Shown here piece by piece: positions 44,052 through 57,538 of a DNA stretch of 64,000 nucleotides. Under the pieces are notes generated by a model that saw only the letters and a list, made by a program, of their open reading frames with translations, was not told the origin of the DNA and did no database searches. Location of the stretch: assembly GCF_914767665.1 (NCBI RefSeq), contig NC_059505.1, positions 36,081,506 to 36,145,505 of the forward strand, written 5' to 3'. Made by a program: the position numbers and the translations under genes. The first letter of the stretch is position 1. Each line of letters starts with the position of its first letter. Source of the DNA: Harmonia axyridis (Eukaryota; Arthropoda; Insecta; Coleoptera; Coccinellidae).

Positions 44052-46614
44052 TTATCTATTCTTTATCAAATGTGCTGATACAGCATCAATGAATGCCTGA
44101 GTAGACAAGTAATCAGAATCAGTAAAGTCTTCTCCCTTGATACAAGGTGCCAAGTCTTTGGTGAACCATCCATCTTCCACAGTTGATATAGTAGAAAATT
44201 CTAAACTTTTTGTGAAGTTCAATAATTCTTCGTGATCATCTAGTTGAGCCCTATGCCTCAAACCTCTAGTCCAGGCGAATATAGAAGAAATTGGGTTAGT
44301 GGATACCTGTTTCCCCTTTTGATGTTCTCTGTAGCATTCAGAAAAGTCAAAGTTAATTCAATTATTTTTAGAATATATTTATAATGTTTTTATGATCATA
44401 GCTGACACTGACCTGTAATGTCTTGTGACAGTACCATGTGCTGGTTCAGTTAATACTGTTTTACCATCATGAGAAATGATACTGTGGATCATTAGACCCA
44501 TAGAGCCAAAACCTTGACCAACAACATCAGAAAGAACGTCGCCATCATAACTTTTCAGAGCCCAAATGAATCCACCTCTAGATTTCATTGTTTGAGCTGC
44601 CATATCATCTATTAGTCGCACTTCAAAAGATAAACCAGTCTCTTCAAATTTCGTTTTATACTGCCTAAAATCGTGATTCGGTATGAAAAACATACACTCA
44701 GTATGGAACAAATATATTTTTTGAGTAAACTCACTTATCATAAACATCCTGGAATACATCATTAAACAGTTTATCATATTCCTTCAAAAGTGTATTTTTT
44801 GATGCGAAAAATAACGGATATTTTCGATCCAATGCCATTCTGAAGCAAGAAGTAGCAAATGCTCTTATGCTGTCTTCTGTATTGAATGTCATCATAGCTA
44901 CACCATTTCCTTTGAATGAAAAAACATCAATATTCTTCTCGGAATCTCCGGATTTCAAACTGATGGCCAACTGAAACAGAATATCCAGATAACATCAGTA
45001 AAGGCAGCTGTAGATGTTTCTGAAGAAACTATATAAAAATAGAATCAAAGATACCTTATTTCCAGGAGGTACAGATATGTTAGTTCCCCCATATTGGTCA
45101 CCAAATGTATGCCTTGCCATGACAATAGGCTCTTTCCAACCTGGTACATATTTTTGCACATTTTTGCAAATTACTGATTCTCGGAATTGGGTACCATTGA
45201 GGGCATTGCGTAACATTCCATTGGGACTTGGCCACAGACTTGTCAAGTTATATTCTGCAATAAGTTATTGCAAGACGTCAAAATTCTAGAGAAAGCTTTC
45301 ACGCATTTGTCTATCTGCCTCAACTTAAGTTTGATGTAAGCAGATGGACAATGTTGTCATCAGCAATCTTTGGTCTTAAGAATTTTTCCTTTGGAAAATT
45401 CGTGGCTTTTACGTAAAACTAACCTTTAATATGTTCGTGATCTGGTGTTATTGTTGAACATTTTATCCCTACGTTATGTTTCAAAATAGCTGCTGCAGCA
45501 TCCTTGGATACTTGATTCTGAGTATTATTGCTGAAAATCAAATAAGAGAATCAAAAACTTAAAGCAAACTCTTATGGGAATTGTGTTATGAATGACTTTC
45601 TTTGTTACCCTTTATGTATTTATAAATGCTTTATTATGAATGAATTGATCTCGCGAATAATATAAATATTTACGATTTCCGCTATTCTGCCATTTATGTA
45701 ATGGATTGGTCTCAGTTTTAACGACTTTTCATTATAAATCAAAGGATATTCATACAAATATCTGACTTGTTTATAGCCTTGAATTTCGTTATTGGCCAAT
45801 AGGACTAATATATTGCATATTTCGATCTTTGATCATCAAATATTTATCGCAAATATATAGTATGTAGTACCTATCTACACGATAAAGCTTTCTCTTTAGC
45901 AGATAAAATATCAGTTTGATAACTACAACTATCATTTTTTATGTTCTCAATCGAATAAGTCAAGAATTCACGTTTTGAAATGAGTTGAACGATTTGTAGA
46001 TTTTTGGTTTGAATTAGCAGTCCATTGAATTACAAAAAAAAATCTACTTTCAGTACATTTCACAGAGCTGAAACAATTAAGCATGATGTTTGTAAAATTA
46101 ATCAATGGGTTATGGCAATAAGAGACTTGTTGATTATTGATTATTATGAGTATTTTTAGCTCTTACCGGTTTGTCAAGCTACAATCGAAATAATCTCTCT
46201 TCAATTCAACAAACGGAAATATAAGTTTTTCTTTTATTCTGTTGAAAATGATTCTGGTCATCTCATCCCCATCAATTTCTACTATTGGCTTTTGGACATT
46301 GATTTTGCTTCTTGTCGTATCTACAAACAAATATGAACATATTGATGTAAAATACTAAGACTTGAATAACATTGCATTTCCAACTCAAAGAAACGTTTTT
46401 CAGTTGAAAAATCCTTAAACAGTTATAGAAAATTCTACAAAAACATTATGAAACACCAAAATAAATTCCAGATTTTGATAAATAAATATTTTCTTCAGTA
46501 TGATAATAACAGAGATAATTCGATTTATTTTACACTAATTTTTCAATATAAAAATTGCTTACAGTTTCTACAGTGCTGAGAAATGAGCCCCAAATTCTGT
46601 GTTTTCGAAAACAT
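44052..46614 (-). CDS. IDH2: Isocitrate dehydrogenase [NADP], mitochondrial type
   Basis: Seven coding exons, read downward: 46614-46563, 46320-46167, 45530-45424, 45254-45055, 44970-44735, 44664-44413 and 44328-44052. All have GT-AG introns and consistent phases, giving 425 residues, near the usual length. The short first exon (MFSKTQNLGLISQHCRN) looks like a mitochondrial presequence. Then come KPIVEIDGDEMTRIIFNRIK, SPNGMLRNALNGTQFRES, ARHTFGDQYGGTNI, FASKNTLLKEYDK, LIDDMAAQTMKSRGGFIWAL, KSYDGDVLSDVVGQGFGSMG, PAHGTVTRHYREHQKG and TNPISSIFAWTRGLRHRAQL. The substrate Arg, the Lys of SKN and the metal Asp residues are present. The enzyme turns isocitrate into 2-oxoglutarate and NADPH. Several normally invariant positions differ (SLTNRNNTQNQ, GNGVAMMTFNTEDS), so it may be a divergent paralogue. 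A poly(A) signal lies at 44022-44027. Confidence 0.9.
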
Positions 46615-46965
46615 GTCTTTTTAACACAGTAGCTGTTCAGACCACGCGGTAAAAAAATTAACTGACCTACGCCAGCTTGTTTAGATTACGAAATATCTCG
46701 AAGTACACCACGTTATTTATAATATCAAGGATTTATCAATCGAAAATTATTTCGAGTACAGTTCCATATGAACGCTCGACATTGATTCGATTGAATGAAC
46801 TGTATGTGGCTTTATTATGGGACAAGCAAGTTTCACATTATTTGTAAGGCGTATCAGACATGGTACGAATGCCGTCAAGAATTTAACCTTGCATATCGAT
46901 CAATCAATACTCGATAATATACGTCTCAAATAAACCAGCTCTTTTGCTTGGAAAAAGTGCTTTGA
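46615..46965. promoter_or_regulatory. Upstream region of IDH
   Basis: About 350 bp of AT-rich sequence upstream of the IDH start codon, before dispersed repeat G begins. It presumably contains the 5' UTR and promoter; no motif could be assigned. Confidence 0.35.
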
Positions 46966-47322
46966 ACATTGGTTTGTAACTTAGGAAATTTTATTGATGA
47001 TGTTCAGTGATATCATTTCATTGTATGGGTGAAATATCTATAAACTGCAATTCTTAAATCATCTGAAAACCCTATCAAAAGATTATACACAATGTATATA
47101 TAAAATTTTACAAAAAATTCGAAGAAAATTCTTCTGCACTTACTTTTTGATCAAATGTCTCCTTCAAATTCTCATAATGAGAGTTCACAACTGAACAAAA
47201 TGATTACTGATTTGGTTTCTTCCAGTTTAGAGTGATTACACATGTTGATGTAATATTAAAAGATTGCATTGCTCCATTCCTTAATAAAGGTGTAGAAAAA
47301 GAGGTTGAAATTCTCACCTGTT
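46966..47322 (+). repeat. Dispersed repeat G, copy 1
   Basis: Matches 53424-53755 over its length: GATGATGTTCAGTGATATCA, TCATTTCATTGTATGGGTG, CCTATCAAAAGATTATA, TTCTTCTGCACTTACTTTTT and CTGAACAAAATGATTA, ending TGCTCCATTCCTTAATAAAG and CTCACCTGTTA. It lies directly upstream of the IDH gene. Confidence 0.7.
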
Positions 47323-47823
47323 ATTCTCGATTAAACTTGTCAGTTTACGAGCCAAATTCTCGTCATTTGAGGGTGATTTTAATTTTCTGCTTTAATATGA
47401 AGTGATCTACGGCTGAGTCTCATCGAATGCTCTCAATTACTTATGGTGAGGCCGCTATTAGTGAAAGAACGCGACGAGGGTGGTTTCAACGCTTCAAGAA
47501 CAGTGATTTTGACGTCGAAGACGAGTGGTGGAAGAGATAAGGTTTTTGAAGATGCTAAATTGGAGACATTACTTGATCAAGACTCGTGTCAAACGCAACA
47601 AGAATTGGCAGGATCATTGGGAGTGGCAACAAGCCATTTTAAAACGCCTGAAAGAGTTGGGAATGATTCAGAAACAAGAAAATTAGGTGCCGTACGAGTT
47701 GAAGCCGAGAGATTTTGATTGACTTTTGTTTGCTTGTGAACAGCTGCTTGCAGGGTGATGACAGAAGGGGTTTCTGCATCGCATTGTGAATGGAGACGAA
47801 AAATGGATTCATTACGATAATCA
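47320..47823 (+). mobile_element. Mariner fragment, copy 4
   Basis: Corresponds to the 5' part of the copy at 3683, from TTATTCTCGATTAAAC through the helix-turn-helix part (LVKERDEGGFNAS, then TLLDQDSCQTQQELAGSLGV) to the first catalytic region (GACGAAAAATGGATTC). Both terminal repeats are missing. It is bracketed by a 53-bp direct repeat, 47270-47322 and 47848-47901 (TGCTCCATTCCTT to CTCACCTGTTA), which belongs to repeat G. Confidence 0.85.
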
Positions 47824-48960
47824 TAATAATAAATTGATGGATGACAGTGCTCCATTCCTTGATAAAGGTTTAGAAAAAAGGATTGAAACCCTCACCTGTT
47901 AGAATTGATTGATTTTCAAGCTTTAAGATGATAGAAAATATAAATGGTTATTTTTTATTTCATTTTTCAACGATTTCCTGTGTGAGCCTCAGGAAACACT
48001 CATATCGAATTTAATTAAATAAAAAGTCTTTTATAAAAAAAAATATATTTCACCATTCATCGATTCATATTACAAAAATAACTGTTCGAACAATATAATA
48101 GCTATATAACAAGTCTACAATGAATTATAAACTGAATGAAATTGTTTTTTTTGCATTCTTATTTTTAAGGAACAGTGGGCTATTATTTTGACAAAAGTCT
48201 GTTAATTAGTAATTGAATAAAAAACTACATGCGTGATTTCGTGAAACTAAATACTTACATGAATATAAACTTGAAAAAACTGGTGAAAACATTAAGACAC
48301 ATTAAAGGTGGTCAATTTTTCATCCAATAATTCCACAAATAAAAGGTAGTACAAAAAATATATAACAGAAACAGACAAATTGTAAATATAATGATACAAA
48401 TTGATTTCAATACTGATTATATTCATATTCTACCCTTCTCATTTCAATGCTTACGATAATAGTAGGAGCTCCAGAAATATCAGAGTATTCATCAATTAGA
48501 TTTTGTTTAAAAAATTTCATACGACACGTGTACTAGAGATTGACCAAAATTCTCTTTCATTCCAAAGGTGGCGCTATATAAAGAAATGACCTATGGAAAC
48601 GACAGAAAATTTGATGTGAGCGCCACAGAAAACAATGTAGAAATCAACTGAAGTTTGGTCAACATCTCCCAAATACTATTAAATGGTCACTAAAAAGGTA
48701 ACCATTCAGGTCTTAAACTTCTTTAAAATTTAGTATTCCTAGAGATCTTGGTTAATGGTGATGTTTTGAAAATGTAACACTCAGTGTTCTTCGTCATTTT
48801 CACCCAAAAGTTATATCTTCTTCCAGAATATTTTTAACATCATAGAATCTGAAATATTTCCATAATTTTGATTGGATTGAGTCAAACGAGCATAGACGTT
48901 CTAGATATTTAATTCTTGATTTCGAAAAGCCCTACATAATCCCCAACATCAATTCATTGG
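47824..48960. other. No gene recognised
   Basis: After the second copy of the 53-bp direct repeat (ends 47901), AT-rich sequence leads to the end of the carrier gene. It should contain that gene's 3' UTR. Confidence 0.4.
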
Positions 48961-50174
48961 TCATTTCATATAGTCAGTGTACATTATTCTCAGCTTATCC
49001 CAAAAAACTAAGCACAATACTGTATGAGGTCCTAAACGAAGGTAACTGGGTCCGATTCCTTTATAGAATCCTAGAAATCCTTCTGATCTCCAAATTTTGG
49101 CCACACAATCGATATAACCACTGTACAATAAACCTCTACCAGAAGCATCCACTCCTAAAAAAAAATTAATAAATAAAATTCAATACATTGAACAAAATGA
49201 GTAAGTAAAGGCAATACAAAGTGAGGGTATAAAACGAAGAAAGTTAGTGAACTCAGTATTATAACTCAAATTTATTCTTGGCTGGCTGTCTAGTAGAATT
49301 TACCAAAAAAAAAATCATCTATTGAAAACCAAATAAGTACCTACCTTGGTTATACAACCTGGTCGACACCAAATCGAATGGAGTCATAAATGCACACATA
49401 ACAACTCCTGAAACCATACTGGCAGCAAAGGAACCACCAATTGGGTAATTTTGGAGGATATCATTGTTTTTCATAAACTGCTTGACATAAACGAACGAAG
49501 TTAACTGAGATGTAGATCCTACAAAAGCTCTAGGAACTGCTGAAACACTTCCTCTGAACAGCCCTTTGACCTGCAAAATCAATCAATCATTATCAACTAA
49601 AACCACTTTACTACCTTCAATCTAACCCACCCCTTCTTTGCTATAAATTTTTTTGAATGCTGCTATTGTCCCTGAATGTTTATGCTGATGGCCAAAGGCT
49701 ATGTCTTTAGACGCTTCAGCCTGCAGATGTGTTTTAACTAGGTAGAAAGGGCTTGCTATGTAAGCCCCAAACGATCCACAGAGACCACCAAGAAGAGTGC
49801 TCTTGTAGAACACCAAATTTCCATCTTTGTCGCTCATGTAACCATAATCTTTCAGCATCTGGTAGGACCCTGCAGAATTAAGAGTTAGTCTTAGAGATAA
49901 ATCAAAGAGTTGGTCCATAAGACAATTTACCTAATCTTGAACCATTGAGCACCAATTGGAATATTTCTCCTGGTACAAGTCCTTTCTGTAAAGCCAACAA
50001 ACCATCATGTTTTGCTATAACATAGCCAGCATGAAAAACGTTTTTATAATGTACAGCATGCTGGCCTCTGGCTTCTAGTTCACCCTGTAGCTGCATCCTT
50101 GTCTTCATCACTTCAAGAGGGTTGGTGAAGAAGCCAGCTCCCATGGCTGCAACACCTCCTAGTGCGAATTCCAT
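48961..50174 (-). CDS. Mitochondrial carrier, SLC25A34/35 type
   Basis: Four exons, 50174-49931, 49869-49631, 49570-49345 and 49154-48961, with GT-AG introns and matching phases, give 300 residues, the normal size. It has three carrier repeats. Repeat 1: MEFALGGVAAMGAGFFTNPL then EVMKTRMQLQGELEARG. Repeat 2: GSFGAYIASPFYLVKTHLQA. Repeat 3: MTPFDLVSTRLYNQG and KGIGPSYLRLGPHTVLCLVF. The Px[DE]xx[KR] signature is clear in repeat 1 (PLEVMK), altered in repeat 2 (PFYLVK) and repeat 3 (PFDLVS), the pattern of the SLC25A34/35 subgroup, whose members sit in the mitochondrial inner membrane with six helices. The transported substrate is not established by sequence. The ATG at 50174 fits the family N-terminus. 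Confidence 0.93.
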
Positions 50175-53100
50175 TGTTCAAAGGGTTCCTACAGTTCAGA
50201 AATAAGTTGAACCAATTTGGATATTACTGTGAATGGAAATTTGAACTTAATCCTCAGCGGTTTTACTCATGATTTTTTTCAAATAACCTACAGAAACTAT
50301 CCAAATTCAGTTTGCAATAATGGTTAAATTGCTATAGATTCACAAACTGAAAAGAGGGACTTGTATGATAGCTAGTACAACCAAACCAATGAGAAATAGC
50401 AAATAGCTCTTGTCTGCTTGATCGTTGGTTTCTACTTTCACCTAATCAAATTATAGCTATCTTTGTTCATCTTATCAGAGTACATAACATTTGGTGTCCT
50501 TGAAGTCTGCAATCGATGTTGCCATATTGTGCCAATAGAAAATATAAACGCTTAAAATTCCAAATACCCATATTTATTTTTGTTTTTCAGGTAATTAAGA
50601 ATGCTATCAAACAAAAGGCCGTAAAACATGATGTTTTAACGATATTTCTCAACAAAAACTTAATTTTCGTTCAAAGGAGAAAATTAATAAATTGATTGCT
50701 TGATTTTCAACCTTCAAAATCTATGGATCGGGTATCGAATTAAGGTTCAGAACAATGAATACAATATTCATCTGAATGATCACAAAGAATTATTTTTGGA
50801 AATAATAAACCATTTAAAATTTTTGTCCAACCGAATGTATAGCGTATGGTGACCTTTAGAAGAAAAATATCCTTTCATTTTCAGCTCCTAATAACCCAAA
50901 CAAGTTGGGCTGTTATAACTTATAACTCTAATATGAAAGCAATCTTATTCATTAACAGGAATAATGATGAAATAAGAGATTAGATTTCGTATTTTTTGTC
51001 TGGGAAGGATTTTTTCAAATAGGTACTTCTGTAACACTGAATATGGGATATCGCTTTCTCATGAGAAAATATATCTGAAATGCAATTGATAAAGCACGAA
51101 ATGGTTAAATTTCAAAATTTCTGATAAGTTTCTACGTTCGAATTTTCACTTTACTTGATTCGTGTGTTTGATTGTATTTTTCAGTTTAAATGTGGCTTCC
51201 ATTACGAAATTTTCTTTTTTTTTTTTTAATATTTTCAGTCATCATCAATTGATAATCAAAGAAAAACGCGTCTTATCTGTGACAACAGGTGAGATACACT
51301 GCTACATCTATGAGTTGAACGAAAATTCAAACTTACTTACCACAAATCGACAAAAAAAACACTGCTAATGGTCACGTGTGAAGGAATATCGAAAACTCGG
51401 TCTTAGGATAGCTTCATGTTGTAACGAACAGTTGGATATGAAATGTAGCGATAAAATTCGTCCGAACAGAACTACACTTCGTATGCGTATCTATATCATC
51501 ACCGAAATACAATCGCTGATGGCATCAGCGACAGCGCACAACATTAGCAAAATAAATATAATTTTCGAAGAGTTTGAGCCGCAGATTAAGAGAGATATTT
51601 CATTCGAAATCGAAAACTCCTATTTTTCATAACATTCGTTTTCTTACGTAATATGTAAACAAATATCATCCCAACTTATCTAGGTTATGTACTATGCAGG
51701 TTATTCGCTCCCAATTTTGAATAAAATGAACTTTGCGCTTGTCTCAATAGGAATAGATTAAAAAATAAATTTTTATTGTAAGATCAAATCATCGACCTTG
51801 TGGATATAGCAACTGAACAGTGAAATTTTACTGCATTTCATAATATGATCGTCTTTTGAAGTCTTGGATAATATATTCATTAATTCAATTCTTGAAAACT
51901 GCATTGTTAGTGAAGTTGAAGGCGATTTTTTCCTATCACTCCTGGGAATTATAGAAAAAATTGTAGTGGTAAATATTTCTTTTTGATGCTGTCATCTATG
52001 AATGTACTCCTGAACTGAAAAGAATTCAGTAATTTGTTCATAGATGACGCGCCAATAAAATATATAGTTTTCTCTAATAATCTTAAAAGCGCCATCTACA
52101 ATTGAATGACTGAACTAAACATTAGTTGAACGTGAATTTTATAGATGGCGATCCGCGAATATAGATAGCTGTAACTTATGGCTGAAAAATCTATCAGTAA
52201 TTCATAAATTAATCTATAGATGTCGGTCTATCTGAAATAATTTTTTTTTCAATAACTAATTTCCAATAAACTTTGAAATATGAGCTTCAGACTTTCTGTC
52301 CCAGAATTCTTAGGTAGGAGGGTAGGCTCAGGGTTAGGATAATTTCGTTGGAAATAGATGTTTCTTATGATTCGAACTCTTGTTTTTTCAATGATTTTTT
52401 AAAAAATACCTTTCTGATCGTAATAAAATTTGAAAATCAGATGCAAAATGAATGTTCATGTCAATTTCCAAATTTGAGTGAATTGGATTTTTCAGAATGT
52501 ATAGAAATATACAATACAAAATTTGGGTGAACTGAATCAATCAGAATCTATTTAGGTACTATACAGTGATCTGATCTAAATTTCTACACAAATAAAACTC
52601 AGGTGAAGTAAGACAAATATGTAGTTTTTATACAATACTTCAGATATAAATGTATCCATTCGTCTTCTCAACATCCATGTGGAGGATCATTTGCTGATTA
52701 AGATTCTGCAGAAACAGCACAGTCACTGAACCTAGATAAACTTTGAAGGAAATACTTATTTATCTATACAAAGCTCAAAATATTGAAGGAAGAAATATAT
52801 TATTATTATTATTTATTATTACATTAAATCTACAAATCAACTAAGTTGTTTCCGTAGAATATAAGATTTAATACACTTAACAACTTTCAAATAACCATCA
52901 GACTGTCTCAAAGATTTGGTGAGTTGTTGTATTCCTTCATACTTGAATAGACAGAAGATCTTCTGCTCAGTTCAGAATGTACTTTCTTGAGACGAAATTT
53001 ATCCCTATTTCTGGTATTGTATTGATGCAACTTATTCATTAATATGTTCCAAGACCCAATATGCCAAACCATTTGGCAAGAAATATTGAGAATAGCACTG

Positions 53101-53423
53101 GAAACATCTATTGCTACCTACGCACTGCATATTCATTTCCTTTGATCCATATCCTGATGTAAAAGACAGCAAATAATCTTATTTGGTCATACAAATCCTC
53201 CAAAGTTAATTTAAAACTACTCTCTACACAAGGGAACCAATTTTCAATTCAACTTAATTCCAGCTCAGTTCTTTTGAAGTATCAACATCATTAGATAATC
53301 AGAATATGAACACGTGTACAGCTATTGGAACATGAGCCTATAAGGCACCAGAGGCAATAAGGCAATTTATTTTTTGATGTATTTTCCTAGAAATGGATGG
53401 GAATTAAAAAAATCCCGATGAAT
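50175..53423. other. Long gene-poor stretch
   Basis: Upstream of the carrier gene; the first few hundred bases should include its promoter. The open stretch at 51378-51632 (KEYRKLGLRIASCCNEQ) begins at a non-ATG codon; its codon look is fair but I recognise nothing. Short inverted repeats with the 'ATAGATGGCG/CGCCATCTA' motif occur at about 51990-52230, a sequence type common in insect MITEs. Confidence 0.4.
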
Positions 53424-53755
53424 AACATTGGTTTGCAACTTGGGAAATTGTATTGATGATGTTCAGTAATATCATTTCATTGTATGGGTGGAATAATCTT
53501 CTGAAGATCCTATCAAAAGATTATAATAGATGCAATGTATAAAATTTTACGAAAAATTCAAACAAAATTCTTCTGCACTCACTTTTTGATCGAATATCTT
53601 CATTAAATTCTCATAATGAGATGAGATTTCACAACTGAACAAAATGATTATGTGCTGATTTGGTTTCTGATCACACATATGAAAAAATATCAAAATATGT
53701 CATTGCTCCATTCTTAGATAAATGTGTAGGATTGAGATTCCTATTATGTTAAGTA
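53424..53755 (+). repeat. Dispersed repeat G, copy 2 (no mariner)
   Basis: Diverged partner of 46966-47322. After GCTCCATTCTTAGATAAATG it continues directly to TTATGTTAAGTATT, with no mariner fragment and only one copy of the terminal block. It therefore shows the arrangement before the mariner arrived. Confidence 0.65.
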
Positions 53756-54189
53756 TTAAAACGTAATTATATTTGAATTATTTGAATCAATCGCTTTCTC
53801 ATATGACACTCCATTGTTGAAACTGAATAATTTCAGAATGCCATGTATTTTGGGAAGATTTAATAAAACTTAGTTCATGTCTAATATGCCTTTTAAGTCA
53901 ACACATAGCAAGGGTATCCGAAAAATTTGTCAAAAAGTTTATTAGGCCTTTTATTTTTTTTTGCTTCAACCAAATCATCAGATGTGAATATTTCAAGACA
54001 TTTCTCCATCGCCAGTTTCACGACCAAAAGAGATGTTAATAAAAAGGCCAAACGTGGGTGGTTTGAAGTACCTTTACCGCCCTTATTATTTCAGTATAAA
54101 TCATGGGGCAAAAAGCATTGTTGAATTCAAGCACTCATTCAATGCATTACCCCATTATAATATCGCTCTCCTTCTCTCAAATTTTTTTT
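53756..54189. other. No gene recognised
   Basis: The stretch at 53927-54124 opens at a non-ATG codon and reads a peptide without recognisable motifs. Confidence 0.35.
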
Positions 54190-54480
54190 TCACGTAGGCG
54201 AATTATTCATTACAGCGTATTGTACATTCTGAGCGACATCTCGCGGTAATTTATCGCAGACTTCGTAATGAAATTAGGAAGACACCTCGATTTGGGCGGA
54301 AAATTATTGAAGGAACAGGGTATCGCCCACAATTCGGGCCATCACGCCCACTGGCTGTTCTCGCCCGGGCGGTGTCTGCATCTTGCGGCCACCTACGCGA
54401 TTTTCAAATGCACCTACAGCGTTCACGCCCGTACGATTCGAATTTTATGAATTCGACTGTTTTCACAGCGGCATGTCGAG
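54190..54480 (+). other. GC-richer island, possible conserved element
   Basis: About 290 bp with many CpG dinucleotides inside strongly AT-rich DNA. A 60-codon frame begins at ATG 54268 (MKLGRHLDLGGKLLKEQGIA, HNSGHHAHWLFSPGRCL) and ends at 54450. It may be a small ORF, an exon or a conserved non-coding element; I have no family for it. Confidence 0.3.
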
Positions 54481-57400
54481 AATTGGAAACAATTTCGAAG
54501 TATTTTACAGTGGAAATATTGTTCTATTTATTCACACCCTCATAAATAAGACTTAGAACAGTGATATATAGGTTCATTCAACAAAAAAATTGAAATTCTT
54601 ATTTCATATCCACACCCTAAATCTCAACTCTGTTGATTTTGTGGTCATGAAAATAATGGCTAATTTTTTTTATATTCTTCTTGGTTTTTCTCTGATTTTA
54701 GTGGAAGGATCAACATGAAATTTTTTCATGAGACTTCGAAATGTGAGTCTGAATCTGAATGCACAATTTTATCTCCATGAAATTAGCAGTTTTGAAATTA
54801 TAAGGAGAATAAAATTTCGAAAGGTTATATTTACGGAACCCCTTAAGAGATTTTGATCACTACCTAACTTTACTGCGGCATTTTAAATCCGAATTCATCT
54901 TGAAATTAAAAAAAACATAGGATCACCGTGGACTCGAACCCAACTTATGCTCATAATCTTAACATAAATGTTTATGACTAAATAACGTCATTATAAAGAT
55001 CTCATCAAAACTGTAGTATCCATAAACAATAACTGTTGGATATTTGCTATAAAATATACTGTAGTATCATCATAGCAATCAATGTTTTTAATTTCATGTG
55101 AGTGTGTTGCAAATTTTTCAACAAATAAATTCATTTAATTTAGTTTTCATGTTTTTTCTACAAAAATTTTTGTATTTCTTAATTTGAGCTAGCAAGATCG
55201 AAAAAAGCTCCTATAGTTCCTTGAATGGACAGTTTTTTATTCGATTTCTTCATTCTACACATTTCTGAACGTAAATTATGGAAATTTCGATAACGACAAG
55301 TTAAATCAAATATGGGCGTCATTTTCTTTTCTTTGTATTTGGTTTTATGTTATACAATTAAATGATAACTTCATTTCTAATATCAAAATGAACTTCACAA
55401 AAAAAAAACGGCTGAATCAGCAATTAAAACGTTTTCGTATATATCACTCTATTGGTAATACTTCCAAGTGGCGTCACTGACGCCATGTCGCGTAAAATTG
55501 TATTTTGGCGGCCTCTATGAATTTTACTTTTTGGATTGCCATATTTTTAGGGAATATTATTTTTCGAATTGAGAATAACCTAGTTTCTTCTACTATAAAT
55601 GGTGCTAACCTTCATTAAGGAGTAATCATAAAAATGACTTTGCTACAGTACTCAAAAAGTTTCATTAAATCTTACATATTTCGTCCATCTGTCTTCAAAG
55701 GTTATCAATCTTTAGTTGCGAATCACTAGAATTTTAAGTTATTCACTTGTAATACTCCTTCCTTCATTAGGTCCTTTCCTTATATTATTACTTACTCACC
55801 CTATTTGTTGAGATGAAATCCTCATCTTTATAATACTGACGATCATTCTCTTGTGTTCTATTTTGTTCATCAATAGAAGTGAAACTTTTTAGTAGTTCGT
55901 GAAAAAATATTAACACATCCTGAAAATTTTACTGTTGGAATCTGAAACTTCAAATGTTAAATATTAAAAAAATATCAATTTTCTCACAATAATAAATTAC
56001 TTACTTGTATCACATATTTTGTGAAAAATAATTTAATGTCCTATCCATAAATTTTGTAGACAAAAAATAGCTAATGAATAAAATGCATTATTCCTTTAAA
56101 AAAAATAGTGTGTTCGAAAAGTATTCATGGAATAGAAAAAAGTGACAAAAAGCTAAAATCCTCACAGATACTTATTTTTGAAATTTTGAATATTTAGTTG
56201 GAATAAAAATAATATTAGGAATTTCTGGAATTAACATAACAATTCTTAATGAAACATATAAGATATTGAATGGAGAAATAAACAAGGAGCTTAAAATATG
56301 CATTTAAAAAAAACTCATCCATGATATAGGTAGATACTACCTAAAAGAAGATTTTATTTACTATCCAAAACACACTCAAATTCTAGACAAAAATGAATAT
56401 ATATATGTCGAAATTAAATAGGAAAGATTAGTTCATCAGTTGAAATCAATCAATTAATATCTCCCATGTAATTTTTGATTATTTTTTTTATTGGTATTTG
56501 AAGAAGCAAATCTTTTTTTTAAAAGAGATTTTTTTTCAATTTCATTGTCAAAAATCTTGGTATAACTTTTCATTAAGGCAAGCATAAAAAATTTCAATAT
56601 TGAAATATCAGTGTTTTTTAGTGTACTAACAACAATTATTTGGTTCTGATGAAATGAAACAACAGACTCAATTTTTGTACTTTTATATTTGTCGTTTATA
56701 AATTCTTATATAAAGTACATTTTTCCGTTTCATGAATTCAAATGAACCAAGAACATTATAAAATTGAATTAGTTTTCTACTATTCGTTTAAACTGTTTTA
56801 AATATTTTAATATCATACTGAAACAAATAGTTTTTCTAGTTCAACATTAAATGTACTATGTTGAAAACAATTGTTCTGTAAAGAATCAATAATAAATACT
56901 CTGATGTATTCTCGAAATGAGGAATTGTTTTAAAACAATCTGACTGCCAAAAATGCAGCAGGAAAGGCAGTTTATCAACCACCTATTCGGGAGCACAGTA
57001 CTGGCCTAGAAAAAAAATTTTCTCACAATACACTCATGAGGGGTTTTAAGGTTTTTTTTAATCATTGTCATTTAATTTTTTGATGGAGAAGTTCATTTCA
57101 TTGGAACTAGTACGTCATAGATCTTGTAGATGCGTTTTTTCAATCAGAAACAGCGATACAATATTACGCCTGATATAGCTCAGCTGTTCTCAAAATGTGG
57201 CAACTACGAATGTTAAGGGTGTACGTACAGTATCTTTCTTGATAGGTTCTTCAGTGCGAATTCATTTTGATTCTGTACGGAAATTGCTTGATCGATTCTT
57301 TTAAAATGTGGAAAAATGCTTTGTTGCAAGGTTAAAATAAACTTATTGATTGTTTTCACAAAAAAAAATTTTTTGAATCATTTTAAAAATTGAAAGGTAT

Positions 57401-57538
57401 TTCAATCGTATCTCAATTATTTCAATGATGAATTTCAAATTTTTTGGAATTTTTACATTCTGATGAAAAAATACAAACAATTTATTTAGAGGGTTTGAAA
57501 AATATAATCTATATGTTCACGAGTTCTTCAATTTGATC
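54481..57538. other. Long AT-rich stretch, no gene
   Basis: No open frame of note. 54640-54850 loosely resembles the diverged repeats near 28.2-29.0 kb (CATGAAATTTTTTCATGAG, 'GGAACCCCTTAAGAG'). Confidence 0.5.

Noticed and set aside
54928..54943. Box B-like sequence (minus strand GGTTCGAGTCC)
   Set aside because: The surrounding bases do not fold into a cloverleaf and no box A lies at the right distance; at most it is a remnant of a tRNA-derived SINE.
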